Notes: a model not told the origin generated them from the letters alone. A DNA stretch of 64,000 nucleotides from Stenotrophomonas terrae (GCF_001431465.1 NZ_LDJJ01000010.1:1-64000); one strand, 5' to 3'; counted from the first letter of the stretch, positions 8,345-18,588 are shown. Translations and numbers: made by a program.

Positions 8345-10680
8345 AGCTGACGTCCAGCCGGCGCATCGGCCTGGCCATTGTCTGGTTGCTGCTGCTTGGC
8401 GTGCTGGGCATGTGGGTCAGCAGCCGCATCCAGGTCAGTGGTGATCTGCGCAAGTTCATGCCCGATGCGCGCACGCCGGCGCAGAAGCTGCTGCTCGACG
8501 AGCTGGGAGAGGGCCCCGGCGCGCGCCTGCTGCTGGTTGCGCTGTCCGGTGCCGCACCCGAGCAGCTGGCGCAGCAATCGCGGGCACTGCGCGAGGCGCT
8601 GGCCAGCGACGCCCAGTTCGAGCTGGTTGCCAATGGCGAACAGGCCGGGCTTGAGGCGTTTCCGGAGCAGCTGCTGCCGTATCGCTACCTGATCGATGCA
8701 TTGCCGGCGGACGCGTTCTCCAGCGCCAACCTGGGCGAGGAACTGCAGGCCCGCCTGCAGGACCTGGGTTCACCTGCCGGTGGCCTGATCGAGCCGCTGC
8801 TGCCCTCCGATCCCACCTTGCAGGTGCTGCGTGTGGCCGAAGCGCTGCAGCCGGCCAACGCGCCGCAGCGTATCGACGATGTGTGGTTCGACCGCGCCGG
8901 CAAGCAGGCCCTGCTGCTGGTGCAGACCCATGCCGCAGGCTTTGATCCCGGCGCACAGCAGTTGGCGGTGGACACCATCAACAGCAGTTTCGCCGCCATT
9001 GCTGGCGACAGTAGCAGCCGCATCGAGCTCAGTGGCCCGGGCGCGTTCTCGGTGAAGATCGGCAACCGCACCGCCAGCGAAGCCGGCATGATCGGTACGC
9101 TGGACACCATCGGCATGATCCTGCTGCTGTGGTTTGCCTACCGCAGCTGGAAGATGCCGATCCTCGGCTTCCTGCCGCTGGCCAGCGCCGGCCTTGCCGG
9201 CCTGTGCGCGGTGGCGCTGGGCTTTGATGGCGTGCACGGCATCACCATCGCCTTCGGCTTCACCCTGATCGGCGTGGTCCAGGATTACCCCATCCATTTC
9301 TTCAGCCACCAGCGGCCGGGCCGCTCGGCATGGGACAACGTGCGCGCGCTGTGGCCGACCTTGGGCACCGGCGTGATCGCGACCTGCATCGCCTACCTGA
9401 CCTTCCTGTTCTCCGGTGTGGATGGCTTGAAGCAGCTTTCGGTGTTCACCATCACCGCGCTGGCCACGGCGGCCTTGGCCACGCGTTACCTGCTGCCGGC
9501 GCTGATCGATCCGGCCACGCGTGATTTCGCCGATTCCGTGTGGTTGGCGCGTCTATGGCAGCACACCCAACGCCTGCCACGGCCGCGCTGGTCATTGGCC
9601 GTGCTCGCCGGTTTGGCGGTCGCGGTGGTGGCGCTGGCGCCCGGTGCGTTCTGGCAGAACGATCTGGGCCGGCTGACGCCGGTGGATCCGCAGGACCTGG
9701 CGCGTGATGCGCAGCTGCGCAGTGAGTTGGGTGCGCCGGACGTGCGTTACCTGATCACCGTGCGCGGCAACGACGCGCAGTCCGCGCTTGCTGCCAGCGA
9801 GCAGCTGCGGCCTGCACTGGACGCGCTGGTCGCCAATGGCGAGCTGGAGCGCTATGACATGGCAGCGCGCTACCTGCCCAGCGCCGCGACCCAGCGCCAA
9901 CGCCAGCAGCAATTGCCCGACGAGGCGACATTGCGTGCGGCACTGGCCAGCGCGGTGGCAGGCACGCCCTTCATCGATGACGCTTTTGCACCGTTCGTCG
10001 CCGACGTGATGCACGCACGCGCCGCGCCCCCGCTGCAGCCGGCGGATCTGCATGGCACGCCGCTGGCGACTGCGGTCGATGGCCTGCTGCTGCAGGGCGA
10101 GGGCCATGCCATTGCACTGGTATCGCTCAGCGGCCTGCATGATGTGGCAGCCGTGGCCAGTACCGCACGCTTGCACGGCGCGCAGCTGCTGGACATGAAG
10201 CAGGCCTCCGAATCGCTGGTGGCCGACTATCGCAGCCGCGTGTTGCTGGCGCTGGCCGTTGCCGTGCTGTTGCTGGCGCTGACCGTGGGCATTGCATTGC
10301 GCTCGCCACGACGGGTGCTGCGGGTGCTGCTGCCGATGCTGCTGACCACCTTGCTGGTGCTGGCGGTACTGCGCGGATTGGGCGTGGAGTTGAACCTGTT
10401 CCATCTGATTGGCCTGATCCTGGCTGCCGGGCTGGGCCTGGACTACGGCCTGTTCTTTGAACATGCCGGCGACAGCCACGCCGACCAGCTGCGCACCCTG
10501 CACGGCCTGCTGGTGTGCAGCGTGATGACGCTGCTGGTGTTCAGCCTGCTCGGCCTGTCGTCGATCCCGGTGCTGCGCGCGATCGGCAGCACGGTGGCGC
10601 TGGGCGTGGTGTGCAATTTCGTATTGGCCTTGTTGATATCGCGGCATCCGCTGCAGGAGGCTGGCAATGCTGGGGCGTGA
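8341..10680 (+). CDS. MMPL/RND-family exporter of the pigment cluster
   Basis: 779 aa. Two repeats of one membrane helix, a large periplasmic loop and five further helices give about 12 membrane segments (first near residue 10; groups near 230-380, 410 and 620-770). The repeat architecture and the conserved acidic/GLD-type helix (LGLDYGLFFEH, near residue 700) are those of MMPL/HpnN-like transporters. It probably exports the aryl-polyene lipid across the inner membrane, handing it to the LolA-like protein encoded just upstream. The start is TTG at 8341, overlapping the previous stop (TTGA); there is no separate SD. Confidence 0.85.
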   Translation: MKLTSSRRIGLAIVWLLLLGVLGMWVSSRIQVSGDLRKFMPDARTPAQKLLLDELGEGPGARLLLVALSGAAPEQLAQQSRALREALASDAQFELVANGEQAGLEAFPEQLLPYRYLIDALPADAFSSANLGEELQARLQDLGSPAGGLIEPLLPSDPTLQVLRVAEALQPANAPQRIDDVWFDRAGKQALLLVQTHAAGFDPGAQQLAVDTINSSFAAIAGDSSSRIELSGPGAFSVKIGNRTASEAGMIGTLDTIGMILLLWFAYRSWKMPILGFLPLASAGLAGLCAVALGFDGVHGITIAFGFTLIGVVQDYPIHFFSHQRPGRSAWDNVRALWPTLGTGVIATCIAYLTFLFSGVDGLKQLSVFTITALATAALATRYLLPALIDPATRDFADSVWLARLWQHTQRLPRPRWSLAVLAGLAVAVVALAPGAFWQNDLGRLTPVDPQDLARDAQLRSELGAPDVRYLITVRGNDAQSALAASEQLRPALDALVANGELERYDMAARYLPSAATQRQRQQQLPDEATLRAALASAVAGTPFIDDAFAPFVADVMHARAAPPLQPADLHGTPLATAVDGLLLQGEGHAIALVSLSGLHDVAAVASTARLHGAQLLDMKQASESLVADYRSRVLLALAVAVLLLALTVGIALRSPRRVLRVLLPMLLTTLLVLAVLRGLGVELNLFHLIGLILAAGLGLDYGLFFEHAGDSHADQLRTLHGLLVCSVMTLLVFSLLGLSSIPVLRAIGSTVALGVVCNFVLALLISRHPLQEAGNAGA

Positions 10681-11098
10681 TGAAATCCTGCAGCTGGTTC
10701 CGCACCAGGGCGGCATGTGCCTGTGGGACGAAGTAGTGGAGTGGTCGCCACAGGCGATCACGCTGCGTGCCTTCAATCACCGTGATGTGCAGCACCCGCT
10801 GCGCCGTGGCGATCAACTGGCGGCTATCCACCTGTGCGAATACGGCGCGCAGGCGATGGCCGTGCACGGTGGCCTGCGCGGTCGCGAACATGGCGGCGCG
10901 GTGCGGCTAGGTGTGCTGGTGGCGCTGCGCGATGTGCAGCTGCATGTGGCGCGTATCGATGATCTGGCCGGTGCGCTGGAGGCCTGCGCGCAGGTGCTGG
11001 TGGAAGCAGAGGGCAGCCAGCAATATGCATTCCGCATCCATCACCAGGGCCAGCTGCTGGCGGAAGGGCGTGCCGCGGTGATGCTGCAGTTGCCGTGA
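10667..11098 (+). CDS. Hot-dog dehydratase (ApeP-like)
   Basis: 143 aa. LQLVPHQGGMCLWDEVVEW near the N-terminus places His and Glu as in the FabZ-like dehydratases of aryl-polyene clusters (ApeP type). It likely forms the working dehydratase with the 99-aa protein at 6509. The ATG has a strong AGGAGG at 10655-10660 and overlaps the exporter gene by 14 bases. The ketoreductase follows directly. Confidence 0.85.
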   Translation: MLGRDEILQLVPHQGGMCLWDEVVEWSPQAITLRAFNHRDVQHPLRRGDQLAAIHLCEYGAQAMAVHGGLRGREHGGAVRLGVLVALRDVQLHVARIDDLAGALEACAQVLVEAEGSQQYAFRIHHQGQLLAEGRAAVMLQLP

Positions 11099-11130
11099 CA
11101 ATCAATCAGACACAGCGGAGCAATCCCATC

Positions 11131-11859
11131 ATGAGCAAGCAACGACGCGCGCTGGTAACCGGCGGCAGTGGCGACCTGGGCGGAGCGATCTGCCAGAAGC
11201 TGGCTGCGGACGGCGCGCATGTGATCGTGCATGCCAACGCAAACCTGGCACGTGCCGAGGCGGTGGTGGCACAGATCCTTGCCGATGGCGGCAGCGCGCA
11301 GGCGGTGGCCTTCGATGTCGCCGATGGCGAGGCGGTCAGCGCTGCGCTGGAAGCGCTGCTGGCCGATGGGCCGATCCAGATCGTGGTCAACAACGCCGGC
11401 ATCCACGACGACGCACCGATGGCCGGCATGGACGCGCAGCGCTGGCGGCGGGTGATCGACGTCAGCCTCAATGGCTTTTTCAACGTCACCCAGCCGTTGC
11501 TGCTGCCGATGGCGCGTACCCGCTGGGGCCGCATCGTCAGCGTCTCGTCGGTGGCGGCGGTGCTGGGCAATCGCGGCCAGACCAACTACGCCGCCGCCAA
11601 GGCAGGCCTGCACGGCGCCAGCAAGTCACTGGCGCGGGAAATGGCCAGTCGCGGCATCAGCGTCAATGTGGTCGCACCCGGGGTGATCGAAGGGCAGATG
11701 GCGGCCGATGCCTTTCCGCCGGAGCTGATCAAGCAGACCGTGCCGGCCGCACGCGCCGGCAAGCCGGAGGAAGTGGCTGCACTGGTTGCCTTCCTGTGCA
11801 GCGATGCGGCCGGTTACATCAACGGCCAGGTGATTGGCATCAACGGCGGCATGGGCTGA
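11131..11859 (+). CDS. 3-oxoacyl-ACP reductase (FabG-like), pigment cluster
   Basis: 242-aa short-chain dehydrogenase. It has the nucleotide motif TGGSGDLGGA near residue 11, NNAG near residue 86, and the catalytic Ser, Tyr and Lys in SVSSV...NYAAAKAG near residues 135-155. It reduces the 3-keto group on the growing polyene ACP chain with NADPH before dehydration. The ATG at 11131 is preceded by CGGAG; a GTG at 11095 overlapping the previous stop is possible but would add a low-complexity tail. Last gene of the plus-strand part of the cluster. Confidence 0.9.
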   Translation: MSKQRRALVTGGSGDLGGAICQKLAADGAHVIVHANANLARAEAVVAQILADGGSAQAVAFDVADGEAVSAALEALLADGPIQIVVNNAGIHDDAPMAGMDAQRWRRVIDVSLNGFFNVTQPLLLPMARTRWGRIVSVSSVAAVLGNRGQTNYAAAKAGLHGASKSLAREMASRGISVNVVAPGVIEGQMAADAFPPELIKQTVPAARAGKPEEVAALVAFLCSDAAGYINGQVIGINGGMG

Positions 11860-11869
11860 GTGCGCTGAC

Positions 11870-12658
11870 TCAGCTGCCGGCGTCGGTGCTGTCGATGACC
11901 GGCGGATTGCGGCGGATGCTGCGGTAGACGCGCCAGACATGGCCGTGACGCAAGGCCAGCAGCACGATGTGGCTGGTGATGCGATACAGGTCCTGCAGTG
12001 GCCGGAAGTGGCTGGGGCGGAACTGCTCGTCGGTGTCAGCGCAGCGGTAACGCGATTCGATCGGCACCGACACGCAGCGCGTGCCCAGCTGCCGCGCCGC
12101 CGAGATCACCACCTGTGCCTCGAACACGAAACCCTCGGCCGATATGTCGCGCAGGGCGATCACCTCGGCCGGGTAAAAGCGCTGCCCGCTCTGGCTGTCG
12201 GCCACCTGGTAGTGCGTGCCCCAGGCGATGCCCCAATCGCCGAATTCGTTGGCCAGGCGCCGGTACAGCGGCTGCGAGGCGCGCTTGCGCAGGCGCGCAC
12301 CGATGATGATGCAGCCGGGGTGGCGATTGGCGCTGGCAAGTAGGCGCGGCAGGTCTGCGGCAACGTGCTGACCATCGCCATCCAGGGTCAGCACACCTTG
12401 CAGGCCACGGCGGCTGGCTTCGGCAAAGCCGCTGCGCAGCGCGTGGCCCTTGCCCATGCGCTGCGGGTGCCGCAGCACGCTGACCGGCAGGTCGGCGATG
12501 CAGTCGGCGGTGCGGTCGGTGGAGCCGTCATCGACGACGATCACATGCGGGAAGTACCGCAGCGCGTCTTCGACGACCTGGCGAATGCGCAGTTCTTCGT
12601 TCAATGCCGGAATGACCACGGCGACGTTGTCAGCCGAAAGCGGGCGCGGCTCACTCAT
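11870..12658 (-). CDS. Family 2 glycosyltransferase of the pigment cluster
   Basis: 262-aa GT-A glycosyltransferase. It has VVIPALNEE at the N-terminus, VVDDGSTD near residue 42 and LDGDGQH (the metal-binding DxD-like motif) near residue 95. It resembles dolichol-phosphate-mannose-synthase-type enzymes but lacks C-terminal membrane helices. In Xanthomonas a glycosyltransferase is part of the pigment locus and may attach a sugar to the lipid head group; the donor cannot be read from sequence. The start overlaps the end of the upstream chain-length factor by eight bases (ATGAGTGA). Its stop lies 10 bases from the convergent ketoreductase stop. Confidence 0.85.
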   Translation of the reverse strand: MSEPRPLSADNVAVVIPALNEELRIRQVVEDALRYFPHVIVVDDGSTDRTADCIADLPVSVLRHPQRMGKGHALRSGFAEASRRGLQGVLTLDGDGQHVAADLPRLLASANRHPGCIIIGARLRKRASQPLYRRLANEFGDWGIAWGTHYQVADSQSGQRFYPAEVIALRDISAEGFVFEAQVVISAARQLGTRCVSVPIESRYRCADTDEQFRPSHFRPLQDLYRITSHIVLLALRHGHVWRVYRSIRRNPPVIDSTDAGS

Positions 12659-13454
12659 GGCGGATACCGAGTTCCAGCCACTGATCGACGCCGGCGCGGA
12701 GCCATACGCTCTCCCGGTCCATTGCCAAGGCTTCCAGAAACGGCAGTGCCGGGTGCATCGCGTTGTTGCCGAACAACTGCAGCAGCGGACCTTCATCACT
12801 GCACTGCACTGGCGCCGCAGGCATCTGGGTGTGCAGGGTGAGTTGCAATGTGGGCAACCCCGCACACGCCTCGCGGGAGAGCACAAACGCCGCACCGAGC
12901 AGGCCGGTGCTGGGCGATACCTCGGCCGCTGGTCCGCTGGCGTTGCCGTCATAGGCCACCAGCAGCACCGCTTCCTCACCGGCATTCAGCTGCACCATCG
13001 CTTCCAGCAGGCCCTGCGCAAAACTGTAGTTGCCGGCGCTGATGGCGGTGGCCGCTACATGCGCACCGGCGCCGATGGTCCAGTAACCGGCTGCAGCGTT
13101 GTGCACCGAATTGTGGAATTTGGTCGGCGAGATGGCGCGCGGATCATCCGCCAGCGTGGCGCACATGTAATCGGTGATGGTCAGCTCGCCGTGGGTGGAG
13201 GTGAACACCGCCGGCAGTGCGGCCGGTGCACGATCGGCCGCTTCACAGGCGGCCAGCGCAGCCTCCAATGCCACCGCCACGGTACCGGGTGCGCGGCGCC
13301 GCTCATTGGCAGCCAGCAGCTGCGGCGAGGGCCGCGCCGGCGGATCGAGCGGGCGTTCGCCCTTGCGCATCCAGGCGCAGGCGCTGTCCCAGTCGGGCAG
13401 GCCGGTGCCCCAGAAACCGATACCTTCCACGTTTGCTTGCAACATCTGCTTCAT
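12651..13454 (-). CDS. Beta-ketoacyl synthase chain-length factor (ApeC-like)
   Basis: 267 aa, recognisable as the N-terminal beta-ketoacyl-synthase-like protein that pairs with the real ketosynthase in aryl-polyene clusters. The region that should hold the active-site Cys reads PTKFHNSVHNAAAGYW, with no Cys in the TACSSS position, so it is probably a non-catalytic partner setting chain length. It is much shorter than a full ketosynthase (about 410 aa). The ATG overlaps the upstream ketosynthase stop (ATGA), and the gene overlaps the glycosyltransferase start, so all three are translationally linked. Confidence 0.85.
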   Translation of the reverse strand: MKQMLQANVEGIGFWGTGLPDWDSACAWMRKGERPLDPPARPSPQLLAANERRRAPGTVAVALEAALAACEAADRAPAALPAVFTSTHGELTITDYMCATLADDPRAISPTKFHNSVHNAAAGYWTIGAGAHVAATAISAGNYSFAQGLLEAMVQLNAGEEAVLLVAYDGNASGPAAEVSPSTGLLGAAFVLSREACAGLPTLQLTLHTQMPAAPVQCSDEGPLLQLFGNNAMHPALPFLEALAMDRESVWLRAGVDQWLELGIRHE

Positions 13455-14686
13455 CCTGCCTTGCCGAATACCAGCGAGCAGTTGTTGCCGCCGAAGCCGA
13501 AGGAATTGTTCATTGCGTAGTTGATCTGCGCATGGGCGTTGTCAAAGCGGATCTGCGGGCCGCAGGCGGGGTCGGCAATCTCGCTGTTGAGCGTACCCGG
13601 CAACAGGCCGTCCTCCAGTGCCAGCAAGGCGAACACCGATTCGACGATGCCGGCCGCGCCCAGGGTGTGGCCGGTCCAGCCCTTGGTCGAGCTTGCATGC
13701 AGGGTGGCCGGGAACAGCGCGGCTACTGCCGTGGCTTCGATGCTGTCATTGGCCGGCGTCGAGGTGCCATGCAGGTTCAGGTAACCCACCGCGTCGGCGC
13801 CGATACCGGCGCGTTGCAGCGCGGCCTGCATGGCCAGCCGTGCCCCCAGCCCTTGCGGGTGCGGGGCCGACATATGGTGGGCATCGCTGGATTCGCCATA
13901 GCCGGACAGCTGCAGCGGGGTGGCCGGGCTTGCGTCGGCGCGTTCAAGTACCGCGTAACCGCCGGCTTCGCCCAGCGACAGGCCGACCCGGCGTGCGTCG
14001 AAGGGCTGACATGGTGTTGGCGCCACCAGCTGCAAGGCGTTGAAACCGAACAGCACGCTGCCGCACAAGGTGTCCACACCGCCGACCAGGGCCGCATCTG
14101 CCAGGCCGGCATTGATCAGGCGTGCGGCCTGGGCAAAGACCTTGGCGCTGGATGAGCAGGCGGTGGCGACGGTGACGCAGGGGCCACCCAGGCCGGTTGC
14201 GGCCTGCACGAAATCCCCCAGCGAATGCGGGGTATGAATGCGCGGACGTTGCAGCGACGGCGGGAAATGCAGGCTGCCATCAGCCGCTGTTTCCAGCTGG
14301 CTGTAGGCCTGTTCGGTGGCGCCGATACTGGACGTGGAGGTGCCCATGACCACCGCCACGCGGCCGGCGCCATGGCGGGTGCGGACCTGATCCAAGGCCG
14401 CCAGGACGCCATCCTGCTGCAAGGCGTGCCAGGCCAAGAGGTTGTTTCTGCAGGAGAATTCCGCAAGGTCCGGCGGCAGTTGCTGCTCCTCCAGCGCGTC
14501 CACCCGGCCAATCCAGCACGCCAGGAGCGCATCGCCGAAGTCATTCGGTCGCAGCCCACTGCGTTTTTCATGCAGGGCTTGCCGTTGCGCGTCCAGGCCG
14601 GCTCCCAACGCGGTTGTGGCGGTATAGGCAAGGATGTTCAGCGGCGCCAGACGCGGCGGTGATGCAGACGTCACGTGAGCTTCCAT
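13451..14686 (-). CDS. Beta-ketoacyl-ACP synthase (FabF-like) of the pigment cluster
   Basis: A 411-aa condensing enzyme with a full catalytic set: Cys in VATACSSS (near residue 175), His in LHGTSTPAND (near residue 310) and NNSFGFGGNN near the C-terminus. It extends the aryl starter with malonyl-ACP in the polyene pathway, together with the catalytically empty partner downstream. The ATG at 14686 lacks a good SD; GTG 14674 is an alternative. It is the first gene of a three-gene minus-strand unit that converges on the rest of the cluster. Confidence 0.9.
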   Translation of the reverse strand: MEAHVTSASPPRLAPLNILAYTATTALGAGLDAQRQALHEKRSGLRPNDFGDALLACWIGRVDALEEQQLPPDLAEFSCRNNLLAWHALQQDGVLAALDQVRTRHGAGRVAVVMGTSTSSIGATEQAYSQLETAADGSLHFPPSLQRPRIHTPHSLGDFVQAATGLGGPCVTVATACSSSAKVFAQAARLINAGLADAALVGGVDTLCGSVLFGFNALQLVAPTPCQPFDARRVGLSLGEAGGYAVLERADASPATPLQLSGYGESSDAHHMSAPHPQGLGARLAMQAALQRAGIGADAVGYLNLHGTSTPANDSIEATAVAALFPATLHASSTKGWTGHTLGAAGIVESVFALLALEDGLLPGTLNSEIADPACGPQIRFDNAHAQINYAMNNSFGFGGNNCSLVFGKAG

Positions 14687-14703
14687 GGGTTCGACGGGGC
14701 GCG

Positions 14704-14709
14704 AGTATA
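14704..14709 (-). promoter_or_regulatory. Possible -10 box for the ketosynthase unit
   Basis: On the minus strand the hexamer reads TATACT, 17 bases before the ATG at 14686, in an A/T-rich patch that stands out from the GC-rich surroundings. No good -35 lies at 16-18 bases. The same 205-bp gap also has to drive ycgL on the other strand. Confidence 0.3.
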
Positions 14710-14891
14710 TAGACAGGGCACGGCCAAGCCATCCGGCAGGCGGCCCGCATGGCCGCGTCTAGACAAAATCTTGATGTAAATGAATGTATAAGAGCCTTGC
14801 GAATTCATTTGCTTGTTGACGCTCCGCCTTTCAACAGCGCCGGATTTCCGACACAATCTCCGACTCCCGATGCAGGGCCAAGCCCGCTGGC

Positions 14892-15167
14892 ATGCAAGCT
14901 TACGTCTATAAAAGCCAACGCAAGCAGGACACCTACGTGTACCTCGCCAAGCGTGATGATTTCGATGTTATCCCGGCTTCGCTGGGCAACACTTTGGCGC
15001 CGTATACCTTCGTATTGGAGGTGGCCCTGACCCCTGAACGTCGCCTGGCCCAGGCCGATGTCGCGCTGGTGCGCGCCAATCTGGCCGAGCGCGGTTTCCA
15101 CCTGCAGGCGCCGCCGTTGCCACTGGCACCGGTGAAGATCGCCCGCATCGACGGTCGCGATGACTGA
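14892..15167 (+). CDS. ycgL: YcgL-domain protein
   Basis: 91 aa, nearly all of it the YcgL (DUF709) domain: starts [20 protein letters not shown] and ends with the strand/helix pattern [20 protein letters not shown]. The family is small, cytoplasmic and widely conserved in gamma-proteobacteria; I know no established biochemical function. The stop overlaps the next start by eight bases (ATGACTGA), coupling it to the ankyrin gene. Confidence 0.85.
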   Translation: MQAYVYKSQRKQDTYVYLAKRDDFDVIPASLGNTLAPYTFVLEVALTPERRLAQADVALVRANLAERGFHLQAPPLPLAPVKIARIDGRDD

Positions 15168-18100
15168 AGCATTACGTAGCCGCGTAGTTGCCGCCGCGCT
15201 GGGCCTGGGGGTGTTGTTGACCCTGGCCACGGCGTTCGGTGGCGTGGTCGCGGCTGTGTGCGGTGTGCTGGCCCAGCCGGCGTTCGCACTGGCAGTGTCG
15301 TGGTGGCGGCGCAGCCGCACGGTGACGCCGTCGCTGGCAGTCTTCAAACGCGAGCTTCCCGGCCTGTTGGGGCTGTGGGCTGGCGGTGCGGCAGTGGTGG
15401 CGGTATTGGTGTCCTGGCCGCTGGCGGCGCTGCATGACAGCGGCAGCCTGGCGGCGGTGCTGGCATTGAGCATCGCGGTCAGCGTGGCGCTGCTCGCCTT
15501 GTGGCGTACCTGGCCGCTGTGGCACGCGATGGAGCGTGAAGACAGCTCGCTGCGCATGCAATGGCAGGCCTTGAGTGGCCGCAGCCTGGATTCCTGGCAT
15601 GGGCTGGGCGCAGCCGCCCTGGTCCTGCTGCTGTGCGCGGCCATCGTTGCACCGGCCTGGCCGGGCCTGGTCGCTGCTGGCCTGCGCTGGCCGCTGGCCA
15701 TTGCCACCGCCTTGGTCGCCCCGTTGCTGCATCAGCTGCTGCAGTCGATGCGCAGCGCGCCGGTAGCCGGGGCAGGCAAGAGCAGCAGCGTGCAGCAGCC
15801 GGCGTTTGATCCGTTCGCCGAGGCGCTGGCCGAGCCGGCGCCGCTGGAACCCATCGCCCAGCACGAGCTGGTGCCGCAGCTGTATGACGCCGCCCGCGGC
15901 GGCCGCATTGATCGTGCCCTGCAGCTGCTGGACGCCGGTGCCGATCCACATGCACCGGCGCCGGCCGACTCGCGCGACCAGCGCAGCCTGGCGGTGCTGG
16001 CGGCGGTATTGCCGGACCTGCGTCTGCTGCGTGCCCTGATCAGCCGTGGCGTCGACGTCAACCAGGCCCATCGCGGCATGACCCCGTTGCTGGCGGCCAC
16101 CCGCGACAGCTGGCACGGTCGCCCCGAGGCGGTGATGACCCTGCTGGCCAACGGTGCCGATCCGCGTACCCCTGATGCCGATGGCAATACGCCGCTGCAT
16201 CACGCCGCACGCAGTTCCGATCCGGGCGTTGCCGCCTTGCTGCGCGACGCCGCTGCCGAGATTGATGCGCTCAACAACGATGGCCACAGCCCGTTGGCGG
16301 TGGCCTGCCAGGCCGGCAACTGGCGGCTGGGCAAATTCCTGCTGGAACGCGGTGCCAAGGTCGAGCCGGCCGATGGCGTGCCGGTACTGGTACAGGCCGC
16401 GGCCACCGATGACGATGACCCGGCCGGTGTGCAGCTGCTGCTCAAGCACAAGGCGCGCTTGGATGCGCGCGACCGTCAGCGCCGCAGTGCGCTGCACGAG
16501 GCCGCGTTGGCCGGCCATGTGGATATCGTCGAAACCCTGCTCAACGCCGGCGCCAATGTGGAGCCGCGCGATGCCGCCGGCCGCACGCCGTGGCTGGACG
16601 CGGCTTCGCAAGGCCATGCCGCCGTGCTGGAACGCCTGCTGGCGCACAAGCCCGATGTGCACGCCGTTGATGGTGAAGGCAGCAATGCGGTGTTGCTGGC
16701 CAGCCGCGCCGAACATGTATCGGCCGCGCTGATCCGGCGCCTGCTGGATCTGGGCATTGCCGCCGATGGCGTGGGCAGTGATGGCCGCCGCGCCATCGAG
16801 CATGCCGCCGCGGCGGGCCGTTGGAGCATCGTCTCGCTGCTTGACCCGAGCTATCCGTTGCCGGTTGCCGTCAGTGACGCGGCCAGCAATGTCGATGGCG
16901 CGGAAGGTGATGCCGTGCCGGTGCTCAATGATCGCGCGCCGTTGGCCTTGCTGCGCGAGGCGCTGGTATTCGGCAACGTTGATGGCATGGCGCCGTTGGC
17001 CAAGCTGTGTGCGGCCGATGAACTGGGCGGCCTGCTGCACGATCCGGAGTTGGCGCTGCAGCCGCGCGTGGTGGAATGGCTGCTGGGCCAGGGCGCTGCG
17101 CCGGAAGTACTCGATGCCTGTGGTGATACCCCCATGTTTGCCCTGCTGTCGCGTGGCGTCGATGCGATTCCCACCCTGCAGGTATTGCTGCAGCAGGGCG
17201 TGTCGCCGGCCGGTCGCGGTGGCCTGACCCGCTTCCTGGCGGCCTGCGCGCAGCACGACCACGGCGCACGCAGCACCGAGCAGTTCGCGCTGGAATTGCT
17301 GGAGCGTGGTGCCGATCCGTTTGCCGCCTCGCCGGCTGGTGATCCGGCCTTGTCGCTGGCCGTGCGCCTGGGCTGGTTGAAGCTGCAGCAGACGCTGTTG
17401 CTCAACGGGGTTGATCGCGAAGCCCGCGACAGCCACGGCATGACCGCCTTGCATCTGGCTACCGCACTGGCCCGCGAGTCCGCACTCAAGCAGCTGGTGC
17501 TGCAGGGTGCATCGCCCGATGCACGCGCCGCCGATGGGCAGACGCCGCTGGGTGTTGCGTTGTCCAGCGGCCGTCGTGATCTGGCCGATCTGCTGGACTG
17601 GCGCGGCTGGCAGCTGCCGTTGCGCGCGCTGCGGGATGCCGACGTCGCTGCGGCGGCGATGGCCGGCGATGCCGATGCGGTGCGTCGCCTGCTCAATCTT
17701 GGTTTCGCCGTCGATGCGGTCGACGCGCAGGGCTGCACCGGCCTGCTGCGTGCAGCTGGCGGCGGTCATGGCGCGGTGGTGGACCTGCTGCTGTCGCGCA
17801 GCGCCGATCCGCAGCATGCCGCGGCCAGTGGTGCCACGCCGTTGTCGGCGGCGGTGAGCATGCGCCAGACCACGATCGTCGCAGCGCTGCTCAATGCTGG
17901 CGCCAAACTCGAACACCGCCTGCCCGGTGGCGTCACCGTCTTGATGCTGGCTGCCGCGCTGGGCCTGCCGGACATCGTCGCGCGCCTGCTCACCGCCGGT
18001 GCCGATGTGCACGCCGGCGATGACCAACAGCTGGCGCCGCTGCATTGCGCCGCGCTTTATGGCTTCACGTCGCGTGATCGCTCACGCCTGCTGGCCTTGC

Positions 18101-18498
18101 TCGACACCTTGCTGCTTGCAGGCGCCGAACCGGACCAGGCTTCGGCCGGCACGGTAACGCCGTTGCTGTTGCTGCTGGGCGCACGCGCCGAGCCGGGCAC
18201 GGCCTGCGACGAGAGCGTGGTGCTGGCTGCGGTGGAACGCCTGCTCGACGAAGACGTGTCGCTGGACGTACGCGACCCGCGCGGCTTCGGCCCGCTGCAC
18301 CTGGCCGCACTGCATGGCCTGCCGCAACTGGTGCAGCGCCTGCTGCGTGCCGGTGCCGATCCGGAAATGCGCGATGCGATCAACCGCACCCCGCGCGACA
18401 TCGCCATCATGCGTGGCTTCATCGATGTCGCCGGCGAGTTCGAGCCGGCAGTGCCGGGCGTGTCGTCGATGGCGCGCTTCCTGCGCGATCACAGCTGA
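15160..18498 (+). CDS. Giant membrane-anchored ankyrin-repeat protein
   Basis: 1112 aa. The first 215 or so residues carry about six hydrophobic segments (near 5-40, 66-84, 90-108 and 145-195). From about residue 235 the rest is ankyrin repeats of the type GxTPLHxAAxxGHxxxVxxLLxxGA, some well kept (for example near residues 340, 440, 770 and 940) and others degenerate, in all perhaps 20 units. There is no enzyme domain. The long solenoid presumably binds protein partners on one face of the inner membrane, probably the cytoplasm. It is coupled to ycgL by an eight-base overlap; whether the two work together is unknown. Function is not assigned. Confidence 0.8.
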   Translation: MTEALRSRVVAAALGLGVLLTLATAFGGVVAAVCGVLAQPAFALAVSWWRRSRTVTPSLAVFKRELPGLLGLWAGGAAVVAVLVSWPLAALHDSGSLAAVLALSIAVSVALLALWRTWPLWHAMEREDSSLRMQWQALSGRSLDSWHGLGAAALVLLLCAAIVAPAWPGLVAAGLRWPLAIATALVAPLLHQLLQSMRSAPVAGAGKSSSVQQPAFDPFAEALAEPAPLEPIAQHELVPQLYDAARGGRIDRALQLLDAGADPHAPAPADSRDQRSLAVLAAVLPDLRLLRALISRGVDVNQAHRGMTPLLAATRDSWHGRPEAVMTLLANGADPRTPDADGNTPLHHAARSSDPGVAALLRDAAAEIDALNNDGHSPLAVACQAGNWRLGKFLLERGAKVEPADGVPVLVQAAATDDDDPAGVQLLLKHKARLDARDRQRRSALHEAALAGHVDIVETLLNAGANVEPRDAAGRTPWLDAASQGHAAVLERLLAHKPDVHAVDGEGSNAVLLASRAEHVSAALIRRLLDLGIAADGVGSDGRRAIEHAAAAGRWSIVSLLDPSYPLPVAVSDAASNVDGAEGDAVPVLNDRAPLALLREALVFGNVDGMAPLAKLCAADELGGLLHDPELALQPRVVEWLLGQGAAPEVLDACGDTPMFALLSRGVDAIPTLQVLLQQGVSPAGRGGLTRFLAACAQHDHGARSTEQFALELLERGADPFAASPAGDPALSLAVRLGWLKLQQTLLLNGVDREARDSHGMTALHLATALARESALKQLVLQGASPDARAADGQTPLGVALSSGRRDLADLLDWRGWQLPLRALRDADVAAAAMAGDADAVRRLLNLGFAVDAVDAQGCTGLLRAAGGGHGAVVDLLLSRSADPQHAAASGATPLSAAVSMRQTTIVAALLNAGAKLEHRLPGGVTVLMLAAALGLPDIVARLLTAGADVHAGDDQQLAPLHCAALYGFTSRDRSRLLALLDTLLLAGAEPDQASAGTVTPLLLLLGARAEPGTACDESVVLAAVERLLDEDVSLDVRDPRGFGPLHLAALHGLPQLVQRLLRAGADPEMRDAINRTPRDIAIMRGFIDVAGEFEPAVPGVSSMARFLRDHS

Positions 18499-18588
18499 TC
18501 GCATTGCCTGGGCTGGTTGCAGTCGCGAGTGACGCGGTTCCTGCAGCGTGCAATGTCAGCAAGCAACGGCACTTCGAATGCAGTTGAA

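Noticed and set aside
15172-18045. 957-aa open frame antisense to the ankyrin gene
   Set aside because: Same reason: it mirrors a repetitive GC-rich gene and has no domain.
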